Shown: positions 1 to 5,397 of the stretch, piece by piece
Position numbering within the stretch: the stretch's first letter is position 1
Layout of the letters: every line of letters starts with the position of its first letter
Source: an uncultured Acidobacteriota bacterium
Lineage (GTDB): Bacteria; Acidobacteriota; Thermoanaerobaculia; Gp7-AA8
DNA: 6,381 nt
NCBI GenBank assembly: GCA_946887105.1
Contig: CAMPKJ010000277.1
Span: 1 to 6,381 of the forward strand
Reading direction: 5' to 3'
Notes under the pieces: generated by a model
What the model saw: only the letters and a program-made list of their open reading frames with translations
Databases searched by the model: none
Told to the model about the DNA's origin: nothing
Translations under genes and position numbers: made by a program

Positions 1-2191
1 CGCCGAAGTCGTGAATGGTGACGATGGCCGGATGGCGAAGCCGCGCCACGATGCGCGCCTCGCGCTCGAAGCGCGAGCGCATCGACGAGCTTCCCACCAG
101 ATGCGAGAGCAACACCTTGATCGCCACCGGCCGGTTGAGGCGCTTCTGCGTGGCGAGATAGACGGAGCCCATCCCGCCGCGGCCGAGGAGCCGGCTCAGG
201 ACGTACTTGTCCTCGATCACGCTCGGCACGCCTGATTCGGGCACGAGCTGCTGCTCGTCCACCTCGCACTTCGTCGCATCCGGCTCGTAGCAACGGCCGC
301 AGCGCGGGCAGAGTTGCAGGACGTCGCTGAGGTGCAGATGGAGCGGCGCGGACGACGTCGACGGCGACCACACCAGCGATGGCGAGTGCTTGAGGCGCGT
401 GTAGTCGAGCGTCAACGCCAGTTGCGCGCCGAGCGTGCGCAGCAACTCGCGGTCTTCGCGGCTGTACGGCTCTTCCGATTTACGCTCGCCGAGGACCATC
501 AATCCGACCAATCGCCTCTCGATGAGCAGCGGCACCAGCAGGTACGCCTCGGTGGCCGACAGCCATTCGCGCTCCGCCTCCGGCAATCGCTGCAGCAGCG
601 TGCGCGTGTTGCGGCTGTGCACATCGAGCGGATCGTCATCCGCCGAAAGCAACGTCGCCAATGTGCCCGTCGCGCTCAGCGCCTCGGCATTCATGACGTC
701 GGTCTCGCCACGCGCGAAGCCGCGGTGCAGCGAAGCGGCATCCGGATCGAGTTGCCAGAGCGAGATGTGTTTCGGATGCAGCGCGCGGTCGATCTCATCG
801 AGCGCGGCACGGGAGAGCGCGAGCATGTCCGAGCCGCCGCGGATGATCGACACCACGTGCAGCAGCAGATGCCGCGCGTCGTACTGCTCGCGGAAGAAAC
901 GCCGGTCCAGCGCTTCCAGCAATCGCTTGCGATAGCGGATCACCAGCACCAGCGGCAGGATCAGCAGGACGTAGATGGCCGGTGTGCCGGTGAGCAGCAC
1001 CGCCAGCGACTCGCGGCGATGCAGCCACAAAAACGCGCCGAGCCCGATCAGAGGCAACGACATCAGCCCGAGCAGCGTCCCGCGCGCCAGCGCGTACTGG
1101 AGGCTGCGCCGCACGAGCACGCGCACGTTGAACAGGCGATGGCGGATCACGGCGTACGCGAAGATCGCCGAGCCGATGATGGTGGCCGGATTGTGCAGCA
1201 GCCGCATGGCCACGTTCCATTCGCGGCCGGGCTGCAATGCTTCGACGATGTAGCCGAGCACGAACGCGGCGGTGCCGGGCAGCATCGACAGGAAGATCAG
1301 CTTGAGCCGGCGCCGCGCGTTCACGTCACGCATGCGCGCGAAACGAATCGCCAGCGTCACCAGCGCAGCGACCAGGATCGCGCCGCCGAAGGTCGAGTAC
1401 GCATCGCCCCACGGCAGTTGCGCCGGGCGGACGTCGCCGCGCAAGCGGCGCATCCCGTGCGCGAGCGTTTCGATGAACACCGGCAGCGCGAGGACGTACG
1501 GCACGACTTCCCAGTAACGCCGCACGCGCACGTGATCGCTCGGAAACGCAATCGCGAAGTGCAGCAGCAGCGCGAAGAAGCCGCCCGCGAAGAGCGCGTC
1601 CGCGAAGATCAGCGGCGCGTGCAGGAAGTCCGGGATCTGCGCGAGGATCGTTCCCAGTCCGGGCACGCGGAACAGGAATGCGCTGCCCGCCCACGACGCC
1701 AGCGTCAACGCCGCCAGGCGCGCGTCCTTGTTGCCGGGACGCAGAATCAGCAGCACGACCGCCACGCCGATCATCCATGCGTGCAGCGGAAAGAAGAGAT
1801 AGCCATTGATGGCCGGCAGCGCCAGCCGCGCTTCGCGGCCGAGGTGATCGCGGCGCATCGACTCCTGCGGGATGGGTGTGACCGTCAGCGCGAGCGTGCG
1901 TCCATCGCGTTCGACCATCAGCGGCAGCGGCTGATGCGCACGCGCGAAGAAGAGCGGATTGACGTCGGGACCGACCGCGTGACCATTCCACGTCACGATG
2001 CGGTCGCCGGCCTTCACGCCCGCGCGCGCCGCCGGGCTGTCCGGAATCACGCCGGTGACCAGTTTCGTCGTGCGCGAGTAATCGAAGCCCGACCACGGCT
2101 TGGTGATCTGGCTCGTCGAATGGAGCAGCACCAGCACCGCGGCGAGCACGACCAGGACCCAGCACAGCAGCACCAGCGGCTTCGTTTTCAT
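1..2191 (-). CDS. Membrane-anchored Ser/Thr protein kinase with PDZ, multi-TM, GAF and Cys-ribbon sensor (partial, C-terminus outside window)
   Basis: I translated this frame by hand on the minus strand: 730 open codons from ATG 2191 to the left edge, with no frameshift. No earlier ATG, GTG or TTG lies in frame just upstream. Order of parts: hydrophobic anchor at about residues 6-23; PDZ domain at about 30-105 (GVIPDSPAARAGVKAGDRI); roughly eight hydrophobic segments at about 130-415; a stretch at about 342-368 (RHRLFNVRVLVRRSLQYALA) like the one in ComP-type histidine kinases; GAF-like domain at about 440-600; Cys cluster C628-x2-C631-x2-C634 and C642; then the kinase N-lobe with glycine loop G670-R-G-G-M-G675, VAIK lysine K692 and helix-C glutamate E711. 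The catalytic loop and DFG are beyond the edge, so activity cannot be judged. It probably phosphorylates cytoplasmic proteins in response to a membrane or cytoplasmic cue; ligand and targets are unknown. No Shine-Dalgarno precedes the start. The kinase call is firm; the fine domain limits are approximate. Confidence 0.93.
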   Translation of the reverse strand, partial: MKTKPLVLLCWVLVVLAAVLVLLHSTSQITKPWSGFDYSRTTKLVTGVIPDSPAARAGVKAGDRIVTWNGHAVGPDVNPLFFARAHQPLPLMVERDGRTLALTVTPIPQESMRRDHLGREARLALPAINGYLFFPLHAWMIGVAVVLLILRPGNKDARLAALTLASWAGSAFLFRVPGLGTILAQIPDFLHAPLIFADALFAGGFFALLLHFAIAFPSDHVRVRRYWEVVPYVLALPVFIETLAHGMRRLRGDVRPAQLPWGDAYSTFGGAILVAALVTLAIRFARMRDVNARRRLKLIFLSMLPGTAAFVLGYIVEALQPGREWNVAMRLLHNPATIIGSAIFAYAVIRHRLFNVRVLVRRSLQYALARGTLLGLMSLPLIGLGAFLWLHRRESLAVLLTGTPAIYVLLILPLVLVIRYRKRLLEALDRRFFREQYDARHLLLHVVSIIRGGSDMLALSRAALDEIDRALHPKHISLWQLDPDAASLHRGFARGETDVMNAEALSATGTLATLLSADDDPLDVHSRNTRTLLQRLPEAEREWLSATEAYLLVPLLIERRLVGLMVLGERKSEEPYSREDRELLRTLGAQLALTLDYTRLKHSPSLVWSPSTSSAPLHLHLSDVLQLCPRCGRCYEPDATKCEVDEQQLVPESGVPSVIEDKYVLSRLLGRGGMGSVYLATQKRLNRPVAIKVLLSHLVGSSSMRSRFEREARIVARLRHPAIVTIHDFG

Positions 2192-2203
2192 GGAGGGAGG
2201 ACC

Positions 2204-2248
2204 GGGAGCGATTGTAGCCGACGCCCCGGCTCTGCTAGTCTGGGCTTT
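2204..2248. promoter_or_regulatory. Overlapping divergent promoter candidates for the kinase gene (minus) and tRNA-Val (plus)
   Basis: The gap between the kinase ATG and the tRNA is 60 bp. On plus, TTGTAG (2212-2217) and TAGTCT (2236-2241) are 18 bp apart, with a TG extension at 2233-2234; transcription would begin near 2248, a few bases before the mature tRNA. On minus, TACAAT (2216 to 2211) is a good -10 placing a start near 2204, but its -35 region (around 2234-2239) is poor. The plus -35 and the minus -10 occupy the same bases, so the two promoters could not be bound at once. These are by-eye matches to sigma-70 consensus boxes and are not proof of activity. Confidence 0.4.
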
Positions 2249-2251
2249 CGT

Positions 2252-2326
2252 GCGGAGTTAGCTCAGCGGTAGAGCATCTCGCTTACACCGAGGGGGTCAG
2301 GGGTTCGAATCCCTTACTCCGCACCA
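2252..2326 (+). tRNA. tRNA-Val (anticodon UAC), 3' CCA encoded
   Basis: A complete cloverleaf can be folded. Acceptor stem GCGGAGT (2252-2258) pairs with ACTCCGC (2316-2322). D stem GCTC/GAGC is at 2261-2264 and 2272-2275. Anticodon stem TCTCG/CGAGG (2277-2281, 2289-2293) closes the loop CTTACAC (2282-2288), with anticodon TAC at 2284-2286 reading GTA and other valine codons. The T arm runs 2299-2315 with loop TTCGAAT. Discriminator A2323 is followed by an encoded CCA (2324-2326). All stems are intact apart from ordinary G-U pairs, so it looks functional. No intrinsic terminator separates it from the receiver gene 30 bases downstream. Confidence 0.97.
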
Positions 2327-2340
2327 CTTCCTCGCTGCGC

Positions 2341-2356
2341 TACACTCGCCCGGTTA
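2341..2356 (+). promoter_or_regulatory. Possible -10 element just ahead of the receiver gene (leaderless or near-leaderless start)
   Basis: TACACT at 2341-2346 lies 10 nt before ATG 2357. That spacing would put the transcription start at or next to the start codon. No purine-rich ribosome-binding site is present in the 30 nt between the tRNA and the ATG. No convincing -35 box is seen; the expected position falls inside the tRNA 3' end. The alternative is read-through from the tRNA promoter followed by processing after the CCA. Confidence 0.3.
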
Positions 2357-2737
2357 ATGATCCCGTTCCTCAGGAACAAGGCGCGGGTGCTCGTCCTCGA
2401 TGACGACACGGCGCTCCAGAAACTCGTTTCCACGCTGCTCCGCCGCCAGGGACATCGCGTCGACGTGGTCAGTTCGGGATCGCAGGCGCTCGAGAAAATC
2501 GCCGCGCATCGCTACGACGCCATGCTCCTCGATGTGATGACGCCTACCGATGGCGGCTTCACGGTCATCCGCCACCTGCGCCAAACGAATCCGTCGCTGC
2601 TCAAGCGCGTCGTGCTGCTGACCGCGTCGCCCGAGTCCATCCTGCGCGGCGTCGAGCACGACATCTTCGGGATCGTGCACAAACCGTTCGAGCCGGCCAG
2701 GCTGATCGAGACCGTCGCGCGCGCGATCGCGCAGTGA
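2357..2737 (+). CDS. Stand-alone response regulator receiver domain (CheY-like), canonical site
   Basis: This 126-residue protein is one CheY-like receiver with no output domain. Every conserved position is present: acidic pocket D15/D16 (followed by D17), phospho-acceptor D59 in LLDVM, switch threonine T89 in LLTAS, and the K109-P110 pair before the last helix. It should accept phosphate from a histidine kinase and act by protein-protein contact, as a phosphorelay intermediate or on a kinase or enzyme; the partner is not in the window. The start is the first ATG, eight residues before the first beta strand, which fits the family, although there is no Shine-Dalgarno. It lies 30 bp after tRNA-Val on the same strand. 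Its TGA (2735-2737) directly abuts the stop of the convergent receiver gene. Single-domain receivers cannot be given a pathway from sequence alone. Confidence 0.93.
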   Translation: MIPFLRNKARVLVLDDDTALQKLVSTLLRRQGHRVDVVSSGSQALEKIAAHRYDAMLLDVMTPTDGGFTVIRHLRQTNPSLLKRVVLLTASPESILRGVEHDIFGIVHKPFEPARLIETVARAIAQ

Positions 2738-2740
2738 TCA
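2735..2740. other. Abutting convergent stop codons in one palindromic hexamer
   Basis: The hexamer TGATCA is its own reverse complement. Its first three bases are the TGA stop of the plus-strand receiver and its last three, read on minus, are the TGA stop of the opposite receiver. The two coding regions therefore meet with no bases between them and no room for an intergenic terminator. Confidence 0.95.
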
Positions 2741-3166
2741 GGATTGCATCGCGTCGCCGCGTTCGGCCGGATTCGCGATTGGCCGCTTCTGCGAGCTGCG
2801 CACGCAGCTGCGTACGACGTCGACGAGCTGCGGCAGGTTCACCGGCTTGCGGAGCACGATCTGCACGATCTCGACGTCGAGCGAGCGTGTGGTCTCCGGA
2901 TTCGACGCCAGCACGAGCACGACCGGACGCTGCGCCACCGGCATCGCCGCGATGTGGCCGATCACGCGATCGACATCGCCGGAGTGCAGGCCTACGTCGA
3001 TCACGATCACTCCGTATCGCTCCTGCGCCAGTCGCGTGAGCGCGTCGCCGGTCGTTCCGACCATGTCGGAGAACACGTCGAAACCCAGCAACGCGCTGAA
3101 AAGCTGCTGGCGCAAGACCGCGTCGCCTTCAGCGATCAGGACGCGAGGAACCACATCCACACCCAT
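2738..3166 (-). CDS. Stand-alone receiver domain protein, degenerate phosphorylation site
   Basis: This 142-residue protein has the receiver pattern: first strand PRVLIAEGD (7-15), acceptor-position D57 in VIVIDV, and K107-P108 before the final helix. Two key positions are altered. The metal-binding acidic pair reads E13-G14 where E/D-D is usual, although D15 follows. The switch Thr/Ser at the end of strand 4 aligns with L86, unless S88 takes over. It may bind partners without normal phosphorylation, or with weak Mg2+ dependence. About 18 polar residues extend past the receiver fold; no output domain exists. ATG 3166 is preceded by GAGG with 9 nt spacing. It lies 77 bp downstream of the AI-2E gene on the same strand and could be the last gene of that operon. 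It converges without a gap on the other receiver. Receiver fold is confident; function is unknown. Confidence 0.88.
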   Translation of the reverse strand: MGVDVVPRVLIAEGDAVLRQQLFSALLGFDVFSDMVGTTGDALTRLAQERYGVIVIDVGLHSGDVDRVIGHIAAMPVAQRPVVLVLASNPETTRSLDVEIVQIVLRKPVNLPQLVDVVRSCVRSSQKRPIANPAERGDAMQS

Positions 3167-3243
3167 CCCGGTACGCCTCTACAATTCCGCTGCCAAACGA
3201 AACTACGCCCGCGTGACGGCCAAATGACGCGATCTCGCAGCGC

Positions 3244-4377
3244 TCAGCTCGTAACGATGCTCGTGTCCTGCGTCACCGGCGAAAACGATTTCTTGTAGAT
3301 GTCGATGATCGACATCAGCAGCGAGAACACCAGCGGGCCGATCACCAGGCCGACGAAACCGAACGCCTGCAGCCCGCCCAGCACCGCGAAGAGCAACGGT
3401 ATGGCCGGCAGCTGTGCCTTCCCCGCCATCGCCCACGGCCGCACGACGTTGTCGACCAGCGAGACCGGCACCAGACCCCAGACGATCAGGAAGATCGCCT
3501 GCCACCACTGGTGATTGCCCATCGACGCCGAGATCACGAGATAGATCGACGCCGGCACCCAGACCGCCGCCGCGCCCACCATCGGAATCAGCGACAACAG
3601 CGCCGCCACCGCGCCCCAGAATCCCGCGCCCGGCACGCCCGCGATCGCGAGGCCGATGCCGGTCATCGCGCCCTGCGCGATGCCGGTGAACAGCTGGCCG
3701 CGGAAGGTCGCGTCGATCACGTCCTTGAAGCGCTGCCGGAACTCGTTGTCGTACTTTTTCGGCAGCGGCGAGAGGATCGACAGCTGCTGCAGGATGGCCT
3801 CCCCTTCGACGTAGAAGAAGAACATCGACAGCAGCACCATCACGAATCCGAGGAGCACACCCGCGAGACCGCCGATCACCGAGCCGCCGTGCCGTGCAAC
3901 GAATCCCGGCACCTTCTGGATCGCGGGCAGCAGGATGCGCTGCGGACTGAGCGTAGCGGGATCGAAGTTCGGCGCGACGCGTTTGATGATCGCCAGGTAG
4001 CGGGAAACATCGAAGCGCTGCACCATCTGCTGCGCCTCGCCCGACCGCAGATTGTCCACCACCACGTTCGCCTGTTGCACCAGCAGCACCGACAGGATCA
4101 GCGCCGGAATGACGATCACGACGGTGACGCCGAGGAGCATCACCACCGCCGCGCGTGTCGAGCTGCCGTTCGATTTGATCCGCACCAGCCGGAACACGTT
4201 GAACGTGAGGATCACCAGGATCATCCCGAACAGGATGGCGGTCATGAACGGCCAGAGGATCTTGAACGCCGCCACGAGCAGCAGCAGCGCCAGGAACCCG
4301 AAAAAGATGATGCCGGTCAGCCGCCACTCCGGCTTGCGCTCCAGCTCTGTCTCCGGTGCATCAGGCGTTTCGATCAC
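3244..4377 (-). CDS. AI-2E/PerM-family (PF01594) membrane transporter, possible Na+/H+ antiporter
   Basis: This 377-residue integral membrane protein is of normal family length. A polar N-terminal tail (1-20) precedes paired hydrophobic segments at about 21-62, one at 77-100, a soluble stretch at 101-163, then segments at about 165-190, 229-285, 293-305 and 320-362. Family motifs are clear: IPMVGAAAVWVPA (264-276), VDNVVRP (308-314), and a glycine-rich GGLQAFGFVGLVIGP block near 329-343. The family includes TqsA-type proteins tied to autoinducer-2 export and UPF0118 members reported as Na+(Li+)/H+ antiporters; sequence alone does not choose. The nhaR-like gene upstream, overlapping by 17 bp, favours ion transport. 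The GTG start at 4377 is supported by a perfect AAGGAGG 5 nt upstream. Stop is TGA (3246-3244). Family call is firm, substrate is inferred. Confidence 0.93.
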   Translation of the reverse strand: MIETPDAPETELERKPEWRLTGIIFFGFLALLLLVAAFKILWPFMTAILFGMILVILTFNVFRLVRIKSNGSSTRAAVVMLLGVTVVIVIPALILSVLLVQQANVVVDNLRSGEAQQMVQRFDVSRYLAIIKRVAPNFDPATLSPQRILLPAIQKVPGFVARHGGSVIGGLAGVLLGFVMVLLSMFFFYVEGEAILQQLSILSPLPKKYDNEFRQRFKDVIDATFRGQLFTGIAQGAMTGIGLAIAGVPGAGFWGAVAALLSLIPMVGAAAVWVPASIYLVISASMGNHQWWQAIFLIVWGLVPVSLVDNVVRPWAMAGKAQLPAIPLLFAVLGGLQAFGFVGLVIGPLVFSLLMSIIDIYKKSFSPVTQDTSIVTS

Positions 4378-5281
4378 GTGAGCCTCCTTCGAATACCTCG
4401 CGACGCGCGGCGCTGGTGATGGCGCCGACGATCGGGTTCTTGATTTTCCGCTCCGCCGCCACGGCGTAGAAGCGCTCTTTCACATCCGGCAGCCGGCCGA
4501 CCACGCGGACGTTGTACTGCGTCTCGATTTCCTTCTCGATGACCGACGGCGCGGGAAAGATGCCCACGCCCGCGCGTCCGAAGTCTGTCATGAGCGCGAG
4601 GTCGTCGAACGCGCCGACGCGGCGCGGCTCGATCCCGGTGGCGTCCAGCCACAGCTCGATGGCGCGGCGCAACTGCGTGCCGTCGCCGGGCAGCAGCAAC
4701 GGAGCGCCTTGCAGCGACTGCGGGAAGTGTTTGCGCGCCGACGTCGCCAGCGCCGGTGCGGCGAAAAACGTCGTGCCGCTCTCGCCGAGGAAATGGTTGT
4801 AGGCGCGCAGCGGCACCGATGCCGCCGGGGCATCGGTCAGGACCAGGTCGACTTCGTGCTGCGCGAGAAGCCGCAGCAATTCGTCGGAGGACGCCTCGCG
4901 GCACACCATCTCCACGTCCGCTCCGCCCGTGAACGCGGCGCGCAGGATGCGGTACGCGATCAGTTTGGGCAGCACGTTCACCACGCCGATGGTGACGCGC
5001 ACCGGTTTGCCGGTCGGACGGTCGCGGAGCGTGTCGCGCAGCTCGCGTCCGAGGGCGAAGATCTCGTCCGCGTACCGCGCCACCACGTGTCCCGCCTCCG
5101 TGAGCACGAGGCCGCGGCCCGATTTCTCGAACAGCTTTTCGCCGAACGAATCCTCGAGCTGCCGCAACTGCGAGCTGATGGTCGGCTGCGTCAGGTGCAG
5201 CTTCCGCGTCGCGCCGGCGATGCTTCCCTCGTGCGCCACCACCCAGAAATAGTAGAGGTGGTGGTAGTTCAGCCATTCCAT
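4361..5281 (-). CDS. nhaR: NhaR-like LysR-family transcriptional regulator
   Basis: This 306-residue LysR protein has an N-terminal winged helix-turn-helix (about 5-63, with GSIAGATRKLHLTQPTISSQ as the DNA-reading helices), a linker helix (about 64-90) and a substrate-binding-like effector domain (about 92-295). The N-terminus NYHHLYYFWVVAHEGS closely matches my memory of E. coli NhaR, and KSGRGLVLTEAG, RYAD and FDDLALM also fit that subfamily; length is close to its about 300 residues. NhaR activates sodium/proton antiporter genes in response to Na+. I chose ATG 5281, which begins MEWLNYHH as NhaR proteins do; the frame stays open to a TTG at 5320 but those 13 residues look like promoter DNA. 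No Shine-Dalgarno precedes 5281. The end overlaps the AI-2E-family gene by 17 bp, and TerC is divergent. LysR is certain; NhaR type is likely; the inducing ion here is inferred. Confidence 0.92.
   Translation of the reverse strand: MEWLNYHHLYYFWVVAHEGSIAGATRKLHLTQPTISSQLRQLEDSFGEKLFEKSGRGLVLTEAGHVVARYADEIFALGRELRDTLRDRPTGKPVRVTIGVVNVLPKLIAYRILRAAFTGGADVEMVCREASSDELLRLLAQHEVDLVLTDAPAASVPLRAYNHFLGESGTTFFAAPALATSARKHFPQSLQGAPLLLPGDGTQLRRAIELWLDATGIEPRRVGAFDDLALMTDFGRAGVGIFPAPSVIEKEIETQYNVRVVGRLPDVKERFYAVAAERKIKNPIVGAITSAARREVFEGGSRDRNA
4383..4389 (-). promoter_or_regulatory. Strong Shine-Dalgarno of the AI-2E-family gene, inside the nhaR-like coding region
   Basis: On minus this reads AAGGAGG, complementary to the 16S anti-Shine-Dalgarno over seven bases, with 5 nt before the GTG at 4377. 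It fixes the transporter start. It lies about 20 bases upstream of the nhaR stop codon, so ribosomes finishing nhaR translation pass directly over it, which is the usual arrangement for translational coupling. Confidence 0.85.
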
Positions 5282-5284
5282 CCG

Positions 5285-5320
5285 CGCATAGATTAAATCA
5301 ATGTTTCCGCGCAAGAACAA
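5285..5320 (-). promoter_or_regulatory. Candidate promoter of the nhaR-like operon
   Basis: Read on minus, TTGTTC (5320 to 5315) and TTTAAT (5297 to 5292) are 17 bp apart. The -10 matches consensus at five of six bases; the -35 is weak. Transcription would begin around 5285, only a few bases before ATG 5281, so the mRNA would be almost leaderless, which agrees with the missing Shine-Dalgarno. Confidence 0.4.
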
Positions 5321-5339
5321 TCAATCGCTTCTATGAATG

Positions 5340-5371
5340 GCGCGGCCGTTCCGCGTGATACACAGCGCGGC
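5340..5371 (+). promoter_or_regulatory. Mutually exclusive short hairpins upstream of terC
   Basis: CGCGG (5341-5345) can pair with CCGCG (5351-5355) across a 5-nt loop. The same CCGCG can instead pair with CGCGG at 5366-5370 across a 10-nt loop. The heptamer GCGCGGC is thus repeated at 5340-5346 and 5365-5371 around one shared complement. If transcription begins upstream of 5340 this leader could switch folds. Stems are only five pairs and GC-rich DNA gives such pairings by chance, so this is a weak call. Confidence 0.25.
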
Positions 5372-5397
5372 ACGAACTTCGCGAGGATGGCATTTCA

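Larger units (their letters stand above)
5282..5397. promoter_or_regulatory. Divergent control region between nhaR-like gene and terC, with AT-rich core and repeats
   Basis: These 116 bp separate divergent genes. Bases 5288-5338 hold 17 G or C in 51, an island in otherwise GC-rich DNA, as expected of a promoter-operator zone. An inverted repeat CATAGA (5287-5292) / TCTATG (5330-5335) flanks the core with arm centres 43 bp apart. ATCAAT occurs as a direct repeat at 5297-5302 and 5320-5325, 23 bp apart. GATT-A-AATC (5291-5299) is a short dyad. LysR regulators commonly bind such divergent regions and repress themselves, so these are candidate NhaR sites. No yybP-ykoY (Mn2+) riboswitch consensus was recognised on the terC side. 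Confidence 0.5.

Noticed and set aside
314..2272. 652-codon open frame on plus opposite the kinase gene
   Set aside because: It is rich in Arg, Gln and His with no domain, lies exactly antisense to a clearly conserved protein, and runs into the tRNA. It is a shadow of GC-rich codon use.
2304..2326. tRNA 3' end as an attachment site for an integrated element
   Set aside because: No second copy of the tRNA 3' end, no integrase and no composition change is seen in the window.
2721..2732. Perfect palindrome GCGCGATCGCGC near the end of the receiver gene, with a second GCGATCGC at 3641-3648
   Set aside because: It resembles the cyanobacterial HIP1 octamer, but two copies inside coding sequence of GC-rich DNA are close to chance, and without a loop or T run it is not a terminator.
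3203..3234. CGCGT ... ACGCG pairing between the receiver and AI-2E genes as a terminator
   Set aside because: Only five pairs with a 12-nt loop and no T run on either strand; not a convincing intrinsic terminator.
3511..4419. 302-codon open frame on plus opposite the AI-2E-family gene
   Set aside because: Low-complexity Arg/His/Asp/Glu composition typical of the antisense of a membrane protein; no motif and no plausible start signal.
5282..5320. Longer nhaR start at TTG 5320
   Set aside because: The 13 extra residues do not match NhaR N-termini, use a rare start codon and overlap the AT-rich promoter zone; ATG 5281 gives the family N-terminus.
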